Assembly (NCBI GenBank): GCA_963930775.1
Contig: OZ005707.1
Coordinates: 5,456,001 to 5,520,000, forward strand
Direction of reading: 5' to 3'
DNA from: Cliona cf. orientalis
Taxonomy: Eukaryota; Porifera; Demospongiae; Clionaida; Clionaidae
Length of the DNA: 64,000 nt
A model generated the notes under the pieces. The model made no database searches. It was given only the letters and a program-made list of their open reading frames with translations, and was not told where the DNA came from. This document shows positions 45,052 to 57,700 of this stretch, in pieces. Position numbers and translations under genes: made by a program. Within the stretch, counting starts at the first letter, position 1, and every line of letters begins with the position of its first letter.

Positions 45052-48000
45052 ATGGCCAAACGTACTGAGGAATACCTTGCGATGATCAAGGCCACCGTTC
45101 GGCTCACAAATGCCGTGAAGAACGAGCTGACCCCGCTCAGCCAGGAGTTGGTGGCAAGAGAGCTAATCAGTGTGGACCAGGGAGTAGAATTGAGGAACAG
45201 GAATCTTGGTGCAGTAGACAGAGCCGCAAATCTTGTTGCATTGGTCACTAATAAGGTGGGGCAGGATAGAAAGAATTTCTATGTCTTTGTTGAAATACTG
45301 ACAGAGGATCGAAGTGTGTACAAGGAGATACTGGAAGATTTACAGCCAATTTATAAGACAGGTATATCAAAAGAATTGTTCCCGGGCCTCTAAAGGGAGG
45401 ATCGTATTAAAAGAAACGATGGCCCAGGGGAAGAGAGTATCGCTCTTTGTTGTTTTCGGAAAGTCACGCGCCAGGAATTCAAAAGTTGACCAATAAGAGC
45501 GCTCGAGGCAAAGAGCTTGCTGTGGGCGTGGCCGCGAATGCAAACTAACGCTATATAGCGCGTTTTTTGATGAAAACCGCGGCTAGCAGATCCATGAGAT
45601 CTCACAATACAAACCGAGCGTTTATGACCATGAATACTCACGAAAAACGCTTCTATTATTCACAGTGGTGAGAAAAATCGTGTGTTAGCCTAGTTACGTG
45701 CACAAGGCGGGAAATCACAAACACATTATGATGGGCATGGGGTATAATAATAGCCGAGTCCTCCATACTCTTCTTCCCTCTCTCATTTACTCTTTGGTAG
45801 TCTGTCCCCTCGATCTCCAGATTATTTTTTATGGTCCTCAACATCATTGAAGAGAGGGGGAGCTAGCTGGCCAGACTAGCTACTCTGTGGCTCAGTCAGT
45901 ACCTATTGCATGTGCCAGCTTGTTTTTTTGGTCATGCTATAAGGTCTGATCACCTGCTACGATGATGGGACAAGATCGATAAATGAACACTGCATGGGCG
46001 TGATGAATAGCTAGCTAGTTACCATGTGTTGTGTGTTCGATTTTTCTCAGTGATACATTGTTAGTACCTGTAGACTCACAAGCCTGAGATTCGCCAAGCT
46101 CAGCCATGGGCGCAGGAATAGGGGTGGCCACAGGGGCCAGGGCCCCCCCCCTTTTTTGAGCTGACATTTAATACCTGCAGTTCAGAATGAGATCCAATCC
46201 AGCTAGTCTGCAGTGACTAATATGAGTGAATGTGCCTCAATTGCTTCCAAGTCTATTCCATTCGACTTACAGTTCATTTTTTTCATCGAGAAACTTGCAA
46301 TAGCAGTCTCGATCGTGCAAAAATGGGCGTAGTTTGACACAAAGTGGGCGTGGTCGTAAAATTTCGCGCGCAACTAGATATTGGGCCCACCTAACCTACC
46401 ATCAAATTGCAGAAAATATTTGTGGAAAAATCTTTAACATAGGACAAAAAACGAATGCACAGGAGTGCAGAACCCTCACCGCTCAATGCATGATTCTCAT
46501 GTGTATAGCATGGCTGTGTCTATTATGCCCTCAATCACTATGCATGTCAGGAGTATGAACTATTGGCAAATCCTGCACTTAAACAGGGATGGTACTGTTC
46601 TCTGCAAATTAGTGCATGATATAGGAAAAGGGGAAGGCACCTGGCTATGATGGTCACTATCTAAACTGAAAGCACATACCTACATGGTGAGTAAACTGAA
46701 TTATTCATTTGAGAGGCCTGTTTACACACTGATCAGCAAAGCATAATCTGCTGATTCATGTAGTGTGTGTGTGTGTGCCTGTCTTGAGTATTTTTCTGTT
46801 ATCATGCAGGCTACGAAAATCAGACAGACTCTTATGATATTATATTTAAATTTCAGGAAACCATTTATACAATAAAGGTGCTCGTGCAATATTAACTGTT
46901 AGGCAGCCGTGGTATCATAAGAGATTATCAAGAGAAGATGCAGAGAGTAAACTGGGAGATGGGGGCACAGACTCTTTCCTGGTCAGAGAAAGTACACAGG
47001 AAGCTGGAAAATTGGTGCTTTCAATTAAAAGTGGCGACAAATTTTACCATTTCGCCATTGAGCGTGGTGTTGGGTCGTATCAGGTAGAAGGAACTGATGA
47101 ACCATTTCCATCACTGGTTGGGTTGATTGATCACTACGTACAACACGGCCTACCTGAGAGCGATAGTGGTGAATTGGTGATTTTCAAATCACCTTGCATT
47201 TGTGATGCATCTCTGGTTTCAAGTACCGGTAACTCAAGTAAGTAGCTATATTCAAGTGTCTTATGTTTCTACGAAGTCCTAATATATATGCATAGGTGGC
47301 CCAGAGAGCAGCAGTGGCGAAGAAGTATCTACATGTACTTCTAGTCTCCCTAAACCAGATAGCTCTTCATCAGACTATACATATGTCGATGTCAGTACCA
47401 CTAATGAAAGGTATGCTACTGCTACTGAACATTAATACCCATGTCGTTATCACTACATTTTCTATAAGCAGGGGAGTTTCCCCCTGCTGCACCAGATCAC
47501 ACATGTATACCTGTATTATATTATGTGTGTGCTGTGTAGCAGTACTTTCAGTGTTCTCCCCAGGCAAAATTCATTGAGGCATGGGAGGAGGGTATAGTTT
47601 GGGTGGAGCCTGTAGGTCATGCAAGGTCATGCAGAGTTTGAGTCTGTATCATCTCCATATCTTCTAGCTCTTTATTAATTGTATCTGCTGACTTTCTGTT
47701 ACTGACGGACTGACACACGACTATTAAGTATCGTACATCGTGTTTTTGTTTTGCATAAAGTGATGAAAATTTTGATATGAAAATAGTTTTAACTTTACCT
47801 GTACTAATTTATATAGTGCATATACATGTATGACGCATGTTTGATATTGATGAAATTGTTACACAAAAATGTCTAGCACAAAGGTTATATTTTTTGCAAA
47901 CAAAATTAACACAAATTTCAGTATGATCAGGTAACTATTTTACTCAGTATAATACTACTCATGCAGTACCGTAAATCGCTAATATTTCGTGTGATAATTT

Positions 48001-51000
48001 TTATGTTAAATAATTTTCGGACAAACAACCCTGTACCATAATATTGTTAATATTGCACATATATTTTCGTGCATTTAATTTTTGCATAAGGCAGGCTGTC
48101 TGAAAACATTTTAGCAACGAAATATTCACATGATTTACGGTTATAATAATATAGTGTAGCCAGATAGATCATTATCGGATACTACCACCCTTTACCTACC
48201 TATTGTTCATACAGAAGTATAGGATCAGAATCGGACCGCACATACCTCGAGGTCACCGCTAATGAAAGGTATATAATTATAATATTATTAATATGCTATA
48301 CTATAACTTAAAACTAATGGGACGCAGTAGGGAGTTTGGTTGGAAGGACGGAGGGCGGCAGGGAGAACTTCCTTCTGTCTCCCCGCAAATCATTATCACT
48401 ACTTTATCAATTTAATGATTTATTGAAATTTACTTCTTTAGGGTAGCTGGACTCACAAGTGATGTTAGGCAACAGCATATGGCAGCAAACAGTAAGTTAC
48501 AGTGTAATATTACACAGTACATGCTGATGATGCAATGCATCCAGCACTGCGCAGAAATGTAAGGGTCTGATGATATGATTGCAGTGAATTGTGGGTGTGG
48601 TTATTGTGAGAAATTATTTGCTACACCACTTTTACACCCCATTAAGAATTTGCTCCCTCCCCAGGTCCACCAACCAATGATGACAGCCATGAGTATGAGA
48701 GCTTGGATAATCCTGAGGAACATATTCTCCCTCAGACTCTCCCTCCAAAGCCTCAAATTCCACTGCCGCCGGTGCCTATTGATGACATGCCATGGTACTG
48801 GGGGAATGTTTCAAGGTAGGGTCTGTTACAGTTTGCATATTATGTCAGCATGTGGTATGAGGAGGGAAAGGGAGAGGAATTAATATTAGCCGTATTTTTT
48901 TTGAATAGAAGCCTCATGGTCGCCCTTGATGATAGCCGGACCTGGAGCTCAGTGAAAGAAATAGTAGCTACATGCATGTGTGAACTCGATTATAAGTACA
49001 TAATTGCAAGTTCGTTTGGGATAGAAGCTAGTCTTGCGAGCCAGGCCTTCACACGAGCCAGACCTTACGTTCCAGTAAGGCTGAAATCAAGCCCGTGCAC
49101 TATTCACATAATATACTATACTATCATGTATTTCCTACGTAGAGTGGAGGTAGCCATATTACTTCAAGGTGCTTCAGGTGGAACATTCCTAGTTCGTGAC
49201 TCAACTCATACTCATGGAGAGTACACCCTCACTGTCAGGAAAGGAGGCGACAACGGAGTTCAACGTATCCGTATCATCAACAAAAATAGGAAATTTGGAT
49301 TCTTGAATTCACAAAATACTTTCAATTCTGTTCAAGAGCTAGTTCAGTTCTATACAGTCGTTCCACTCACTGAGTATCATCCCAGCCTGGATTTCACACT
49401 CTCCAAGCCAGTATCAAGATTTAAAGTTGTAGCGAGTCATGAGGTAAATTTTGCAAACCTAATAGGATGCTGTAATTCAGAAAATTAATACGGATGTGTT
49501 TGTTGTCACCACCTTTCTAGACCACTTTCTAGCATGAATTCGGTAATTATCATTGCATTTACAAACGTGATTTGCATAAATGTAATAATGATCGCCACAA
49601 TATCCATGGTGATGTTCAATCAGGCATCTGGCAGCGAAGACTATCTACAGTCAGATCAAATTAATCCAGCAACAGCTAGACTATGACTCCAAGTCTCCAA
49701 GCTTTTTCTGACGGTGTCTTTTTAGTATCCTGAAGTTGGGCCTTCTCCTATTATTCCAACCAATGAGCATAACTGATGTTTCCAAATGTGTCATAGCTTT
49801 GTAAAGGCTTTATTATTAGTGTTTTTTCATTAATAAATAATTAATTTTCCCTGAAAATAACACCAGAATTACTTGCAATCTTGTATATAGCTACATGTAG
49901 ATTGCTCATTGCATTTGCACTGCACCATAATACTTCAATGCTATTAAGGGCATAATATTATTATACACCCTTGATCTTATATACTTCTTATTTCCACAGC
50001 CAACTCAGTCTGGTGTAAAATTAAAGCCTCATGAACGCCAGGAGACTTGGTACTGTGAAATAGATAGGTGAGTCAGCTATAGTAAGTCACGTGACCTCTA
50101 CCCTGTGGGTACGATCAAGAGTAGTATAATGATTATTTAAGCAAATGTGATGGTCTCTAATTAGACTAATAGGTATACCATAGTTAATCGAATACAACGC
50201 ATGATCCAATTTAACGCAAGAAATTAGCATTTTGCGAATTCTTATAACGTTTATGTATGAGCGATTGACGACCTTTACCAGAAAAACACGCGTTTTTAAA
50301 ATTGAAATTATTTTTTTTCCACGTGTTATATTAGAATAAGTATGATACTAGTCAACTACATGTACACTGTTATGTAATGTAATTTATGGCTTATCTGTGT
50401 CAAGCAAAAACTCCTTCCCTTGATCGTGAAACCATGTGCACACAAAGCATAGCTCATTGATGATCTCTATCCATCCATATTATACAAATATGTGGGTATA
50501 GATATTGATCATGAGCACAATATCATTAATTTTGCTTACCCTTTAACCATCCTTTCATAAGGATAAAATTGACCATGCTTTCCCATTCTTCAGTACATTA
50601 TATGCAACACCAAAAGTTGTGAATGGGCATCACACACTCATAGTTGCCAAGCGTCCCGGTTTGGCCGGGACAGTCCCGATTTTTGGCCCTATGTCCCGGT
50701 TGTGTCCCGGTTTACCTGATTTTGCAGCATTGTCCCGGAATCCAGCTCGATTGCACAAATGGAGGTATGGCACAAGCATAAACTCAGTACACTATCGAAT
50801 TTCAGTCCGTATATCTCGATGTTTAGTGGGTGTGGCAATACATAATCGCCCGAAAGTGGGTGTGGTCATCGGAAAGTGGGCGTGGTCAATAAATTTTCGC
50901 GCGCGTTAATTCTATATTATACGTTGTCCCGGTCTCTCCTTCTCATAAACTTGGCAACTATGCACACTCCTAATAGTAGTATCCACATAATAATAATTAT

Positions 51001-51717
51001 ATATTTTGTGATTAATGCCCTGATTGAGAAGAAATCCTTAGTAGTTCCATTTTAGCTAAACCAATGAGTTTCAAGGCATTGCTATTCATTAGTCAGCATT
51101 TTAGGCTAATGAAGGTCTTCTTCATCTTTCTCCATCTCTATGACAGTTGGCCATTACTACAATTAATCCCGTGGTTACAACAAGCACCAATGTGTCATTA
51201 AGTTTTGTATAGATACTAATTTTAGTCACGTGTCATGACGTGTGTCCAATCTCCTTTGATATATGTGCTAAATCTTAGATATCGGCATAATAATAGCTAA
51301 TTGACCACAAACATTTTTTCTATTTCAGATGGCAGTCCATGAAGATGCTGGAGGGTAAACCGAACGGGACCTTCCTGTGTAGGCCAGCAAGCAAGCAGAC
51401 TACCAAAGGCCGAGCAATACAGACACATACAGTGGACATCCAGTAAGTCATGGAGTCATCAAGGAGCTCAGTAATACCAAGGGCTACTGCATATCCTTTG
51501 ATTCCACCTTCATACCAACCTCCCACCTCCCAGGTATGACAGCCTGAAACATTTGAAGGTATATATTCTCGACGGATTATATGGGTTTCACGATGATGCG
51601 TGCACATACCGCACACTAATGGACCTCGTGCTATACTACTCTGAGAACTCACTTGAAGAGCATAACTCGACACTCACTACAACTCTTAAATACCCCGTGA
51701 AAGCAGATATTACGTAG
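45052..51717 (+). CDS. CARD-SH2-nSH2-cSH2 adaptor, p85-like without inter-SH2
   Basis: Exons: 45052-45361, 46857-47237, 47296-47410, 48215-48268, 48442-48491, 48665-48815, 49143-49443, 50000-50067, 51329-51442, 51534-51717 (TAG). The sum is 1728 nt, 575 aa, phases agree. Residues 1-103 are CARD-like. SH2 number one covers about 122-215 (FLVRES). Tyrosine-motif exons follow (YTYVDV, TYLEV, YESLD). A p85-type nSH2 lies at about 344-448 (MPWYWGNVSR, FLVRDS, YTLTVRKGG). A p85-type cSH2 lies at about 470-572 (GTFLCRPAS, LYGFHDD, LMDLVLYYSENSLEEHNS). In p85 the coiled coil between nSH2 and cSH2 holds p110. Here only a 556-bp intron separates them, so this product should not bind p110 in the usual way. 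The third gene keeps that coiled coil. Confidence 0.82.
47969..48140. mobile_element. 172-bp element, CCGTAAATC family
   Basis: Starts ACCGTAAATCGCTAATATTT and ends ATGATTTACGG. Same family as 24749-24939, with shared interior TTTTCGGACA. It lies in an intron of CARD-SH2 gene 2. Confidence 0.65.
50641..50960. mobile_element. 320-bp inverted-repeat element
   Basis: TAGTTGCCAAG at the left and CTTGGCAACTA at the right are perfect 11-bp inverted repeats. The interior repeats GTCCCGGTT and GTGGGCGTGGTC followed by TTTTCGCGCGCG. The + strand ORF here is not a gene. Confidence 0.65.
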
Positions 51718-53333
51718 TCAGCAGCTGTCATTAGAAAGTACATTATGAACATGACTATAGGCTAGGTCACTGGTGTATAATTGTTATTAATTTTTTCCAA
51801 TGGTGTGAGGTGTTCTTTTGTGATCACTGTTATCAATTTAAGTTGCCTAGCCTAAAAATTTTATACGACTATGTTTAATTAACTATTAATGATAGATCTA
51901 CTAGCCTGATCCTTATGCAAGCCTTCCACCCAGCTTTTTATTGCAAGTAGAAAATCCACATTTCAGTATGCAACGCTAGTGATGGAATAGGAGGATCTGC
52001 ATGAGCACTGCAAGAATCACTGTGAATCAGTATTATGTAATCCTCTGTCTGCATGATAACTATTTTCTTCACTACACACCTAAGTCTTAATCTTTGAGAA
52101 GGTACTGTCACCTCTTATAGGAGCCTTGGTGGGGAGATCAGGAGGAGGTTCGATATCTGGTGGATCATCGGCAAGGAAGAAAGGAGTAGTGGCATTCAGT
52201 AGCATTGAGATTATTGCTATTGTTTCACTGCTGGGCTCAAACTGCATGCATTGTATAGTCAAGTGTATTATGAGGTTGGAAAAATAATAATTATGACTTT
52301 ACCTCGGGGGGAATACGAAAATTGTAGTAAAATGCCAGATACTTGATCACTCTCAAATCACCTGCATATACATTATAGTGCTGTTTCTATGCCCTAATAT
52401 AATAATATTTCTGATGTTTTAATGTTGGCAATGCATGTAAAGTATGCACTTGAACATGTAGCTAACTATATACCAGGAGCCTGAAAGCGAGGCTAAAATA
52501 TTATTTAATATTAAACATCCTTATAATCATAATCATATTATTTTATCTCCCCTGTAAATGTGTACGTCTGTTGGAGCACTTCTTCTGAACGTTCTAGTTC
52601 CGTTGAAACCAGTCCAGAAAAAGAAATAGTTGACATTTCTGAAGCTTCTCAATACTTCACCGTAGGCTATACCAGCTTGACTACGTTGTTTGAGTATGAG
52701 ATGTTGACTTCCCTTGGCACATTTATTTTATTGAACTCAATGTCTGTGATATGTATGAGGCAGTCTGCAAGTGATAAAGGTGCACCCATTAATGTATAGT
52801 CATAAGTGTTTTCATGCATATCTTGAGCAATGTATATAGAAATTTACCTTATTATTAATCATGCATGTGCACTTAATTAATTTTGGTCATCTTACTGCTC
52901 TACGACTAGAGAGTTTGTATGAAGTTACTTTTATAATCATCACATATGCAACTTCTCTAATGAGATATCATAGTCATTGCATGCTCGTGCACTTATTCAA
53001 TTAATAATCATAATGCCATGCTATTTCTGCAATAATATTATTATTGTGGCATATTCAAACATTATAATATTCATATAGCTAGCTAAACATTATTATTGTG
53101 GCATATTCACACATCTGAATTCTTGAACCACCAGATCGACTTTTCTCTTTGAATTTAGTAGCTTTGGATACTTTTGGAAGGCTATAATTCCATCGTAGAG
53201 AAGGTGCTTAACAGCAAAAAGAGCGTTAACTGGGCGGATCCGATCCCCAACGCTGGACGTCACGTCTACGGTATCCACCACGTTTACTTGTTCCGCCCCT
53301 ATTATATATATCTTACCGATCCAGGATGCAAAC
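51718..53333. other. intergenic between CARD-SH2 genes 2 and 3
   Basis: Holds the minus-strand exon candidates at 52080-52361 and possibly one near 52680-52780. A 40-bp direct repeat of ATTATTGTGGCATATTCA type lies near 53040-53110. CTTACCGATC before the ATG at 53334 is also found before the ATG at 15016. Confidence 0.5.
52080..52361 (-). CDS. 3' end of an unidentified minus-strand gene
   Basis: Two phase-matched exons on the minus strand. 52361-52303 (DLRVIKYLAFYYNFRIPPE) has an acceptor CAG and donor GTAAAG. 52241-52080 has acceptor GCAG and 53 codons to TAG (SMLLNATTPFFLADDPPD). Plausible upstream exons lie near 52640-52560 (NYFFFWTGFNGTRTF) and 52780-52685 (ITDIEFNKINVPREV), but I could not join the latter in phase. 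I do not recognise the family. It could be a remnant. Support is splice signals and protein-like composition only. Confidence 0.45.
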
Positions 53334-54757
53334 ATGGCCAAACGCACTGAGGAATACCTTGCGATGATCAAGGCCACCGTTCGGCTCACAGATGCCGTGA
53401 AGAACGAGCTGACCCCGCTCAGCCAAGAGTTGGTGGCAAGAGAGCTAATCAGTGTGGACCAGGGAGTAGAACTGAGGAACGGGAACGTTGGTGCAGTAGA
53501 CAGAGCCGCAAATCTTGTTGCATTGGTCACTAATAAGGTGGGGCAAGATAGAAAGAATTTCTATGTCTTTGTTGAAGTATTGACTGACAATCGAAGTGTG
53601 TACAAGGAGATACTGGAAGACCTACAGCCAATCTATAAGACAGGTATGTCAAATTATTTGTTCCCAGGCCACAAGAGGAAGCATTGCACAGAAATGGTGG
53701 CCTGCAGGTGGCTATAATGTGCCAAATACATGTAGCTAGCTAGCATTCACCCAGAACTGCATCATTCATATACATGTAATTATGACGAGCCATTGTGTCA
53801 TGCAATGGAATGTGATAAATGAACAGTGGGGGTGGCAGGTGGCTATTCATGCACTATATATAATATTATTACCCCGCGCGCATGCGCAAGGGGTAAAGTA
53901 ATCGGTTGTGTCGTCGTTGTTGTCGTTGTCGTTGTCGTTAGCACAAAAATCGCCATATCTCGAGATATAGGCATCTAAGCGACTCGTAAGCACAACGAAT
54001 CAATCGAATTCGGCGAAAAACTGGCTTCAGTGTGCGTCAAATCGAGGGATACGGTCCACGAGCGTCACAAATAGTGCCTTTTTGTTGGCCACCGTAGCCA
54101 CGCCTATCGACAGTGCCTACTCAATGCATATGCATATCAATAATTGTGCTTTCTGCTCATGCGCACAACAAAGTGGCCAAGCGTGTGAGTGGTAAAGATC
54201 GTCAATGTAAGTCTAAAATTAATAATGCTCGTAATATCTATAGTGACTGCCCTATGGAACCAATCATAATGTAAGATAGGTATACTACTATTGTTACAAC
54301 AAATATAGAATCTGATAGAAATTCATATCTTCCTAGTCTGGGCTAGGTCTGGGTGTCGAGAGCGCTTTTTCAAAAGTCACCGGAACCCCCAGTACAATCA
54401 TCTATTATCTATGGCAGCATTTCCATTATTTCTCTGAAGCTCACGAACTTACAGCCGTGTACCGAAAGTAAATCTGTAGATTGCGCAATGTGCGCGCGGG
54501 GTATGTGCTCTACAGAGCTCTAGTTATACCTGAGATTTGTGGCAGGCTTCTAAATTCAACCATTACAAGTAAATCTTTGGGTTGCACATGTTCAATTTCC
54601 ATATACTTCCATGGACTATAGCAAAACTGTCTGGGAGCTCGAGCCCCCATCATCGGCATATTACTTCCTATACCACTGCACGTTGACTGATCTTGAACAA
54701 TTATTGTCATGATACAATGCCTTTAAGCCTTGGAGCATGCACAGGTGTGTGTGTGGT

Positions 54758-54796
<39 letters not shown>

Positions 54797-57700
54797 GGTG
54801 CCTGCCTATCCTGTGTAGCTAATTTTGTCTCTATGAGAATCAGATTCTTATGGCCTTGTATTTCAATTTCAGGGAATCATTTATACAATAAAGGTGCTCG
54901 TGCAATACTGACTGTTAGGCAGCCATGGTATCATAAGAGATTATCAAGAGAAGACGCAGAAAAGAAACTGGGAGATGGGGGCACAGACTCTTTCCTGGTC
55001 AGAGAAAGTGCACAGGAAGTTGGAAAATTGGTGCTTTCTATTAGAAGTGGCGATAATTTCTTTCATTTCCCCATTGAGCGTGGTGTTGGGTCATATCAGG
55101 TAGAAGGAACTGAAGAGCCATTTCCATCACTGGTTGAGTTGATCGATCACTACATACAACACGGCCTACCTGAGAGCGATAGTGGGGAATTGGTGATTTT
55201 CAAATCACCTTGCATTTGTGATGCATCTCTGGTTTCAAGCAAGTCAAGTAAGTACATATACATGCACATGTTGCTATATACAATCATGTAAGTGTCCTAC
55301 TATCTTAATAAACATGTAGGTGTTCCAGAGAGCAGCAATGGTGAAGTCTCTATTTCTAGTCTCCCCAAATTATCATCAGACTATACATATGTCGATGTTG
55401 CCACTAATGATTCAGAAAGGTATATAATAATTATATGCTACTGAGCTAGCTACTGAACGATTTGTATTGTAAACCCATAATCTTAATCATTACATTTTCT
55501 ACAAGGGGGGGGGGGGGGGGGGCTGCTTGCTCACCTCCTGCTCCCCCTCAATTGCAATTACATACCAGTGTAACGCCACGCTCAGTCCCGATCCCCAAGT
55601 CACACTGGTTGACAGACTCACTCGCGCCTGCGAGTGGTCGCAGGACCCTGGACGGGCCCCACCTGTAACGACTGCTCCCTGCCTGCGCTCTCTTACAGTA
55701 GTTCAGTAGGTATTAAACAAGGGGAAATATTAGGGAGAACTGAACAATACACACATGCACACACTATTTATACAGTCCATGACGTAATACAGGAAGTAAT
55801 CAGTTACATAATATTTCCATGGTCACACCGGGCGAAGGTAGTCATAATAAAAAAGAATTATGATGCAGTGCACTGCAACAGCGTCTGAAAGTGGTATGTA
55901 CATATATTATGTATTGACAGTTTAAGCATTTGGCAATTGATGGACCAAGAAATTTGTTAGTTTGCTTGTAATCTTTCTTACAAGGCAAGAAACAAAGAAC
56001 AGAATCTAATACATCCATGATGATGATTTTTTCCAATAATTTTTGTTCTCATAGGTTGCATGTATAAGTGGCTTAGCTCACTACAGGCAAGCGTCTAGTG
56101 AATGTGGCATGCGGGCTTGAGCCGAGGGGTCATGGCATCGAGGTACTCTTGGTAGCTGTCGGGTGATGCAAGATCTTGAAGTTATTGTACTCCGTATACT
56201 ACTACTCTACACTAGAGTCCCTATAAGCCAGATACCATACACGTACACGTGGATGTTTTCACTGGACAAAATTTCGCCTATACCTTATGTTGCAGAAACA
56301 TTAATTTTAGTGGAATAAAGGTCACCATATCTTCTATGCAGTCATTAATAGAGGATAAAATATTAGTGTGATGAATTTTCACCAATGAGAGCATGCAGTT
56401 GGTGAAATTGACAAAATTTCCATGTATGCAGTAGATCATTATCAGATGCTACTCTTTTGCTGACTCAAACCCTTTACCTACTTTGCCATATCTAATCCAC
56501 ATTGTGCACACAGAAGTGTAGGATCAGAATCAGATTATACATATGTCGAGGTCACCGATACTGGTCCTGATAAAAGGTACATGTATGCTATAGTTATTCC
56601 AGCTATGGAGGAAGGTTGGGGTGGTCAGTGAGCATATATGTATATATACTGTATTGCCTCTAATTTAACGGACATCTCTAATTATCCGGACACCATTTCG
56701 AATTTTTTTTACCTCTAATTACACCGGACAGTCAATGAAGTTTGAATTTTTGTTGTTCTAATTATCCAGACATCGTTATTCTAATGCGGACAGCTCGCGT
56801 GGTACTGCTCGAGCAAAATTTGCAGTGGACAGCTGCTTCTTTGGTGGTACTGAAGGAGGCGAGTTGTTCTCTTTCCCACCATGAACAGGTAGCTCCAGGT
56901 ACCGTCTCATTTTCTCAATCTCTGCAGCTGCTCGATTGCACATCCATTTGACTGAATGCGCATGCGTGAAAGCGTGTTCTAATTCATCGGACACTTCGAA
57001 TGCCAACTATTTTCGTGTGCTCTAATTATAGCGGACATTGATTATTTTTCTGGTGTCCGTTAAATTAGAGGTAATATGGTACCGTACGTGTGGCTGGTAA
57101 TTTCATGCTAATTTTCATTGTTTCGTGGTGATTTGGCAGTCAAAACATTTCCACCCACAAAAATTAATACCTCTACAGCTCGTGAGTGGATCCTACAGGG
57201 GTATGGCCTAATGCATCATGGAAGCTCAGCCAAATTTAACAAGTAATGATCGCTACTATCATCCAGATGGTAGTGTATTATTGCTATTTAAGGGCTTTCT
57301 ATAACTTTTCTATAGCATTAGCATCCCCACCCCCCACCCCCCCCCCCCCCCCCCCCCCGAAAATTATCCACCATACGGTGCCATGCCAGATCTTGGTATC
57401 GTTTTCTTTCCAGCCAATTTAAGAAAATATTTAGGAAATGGTAGTAGTTGAGAGAAGCTATAATATTATAGCTATAGGGAATTTGGAAACCTGCATGTTA
57501 TTAACCCTCGCCACAAAGCATAGGTGGAGGGTTACTGTAATTGTTTGGCAATTTTTGTCCGTCCCTCAGCAGCTGTCCATAAGGGTCGTCTGAGAGAAAG
57601 TATACACATTCAAGGTATACACGGCATAAATAATAGTTAGACACGGGATTCTACATAGAGCTCTTCGGTCTTCTAAATCATGTAGAAACCGACTAAACAC

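Noticed and set aside
56776..57006. Minus-strand 76-codon frame inside the 421-bp inverted-repeat element
   Set aside because: No transposase signature. The element is short, and the frame is explained by its internal repeats.
9773..57358. Long poly-C and poly-G runs as functional elements
   Set aside because: All are intronic or intergenic, lengths are unreliable in sequencing, and several sit within or beside mobile elements.
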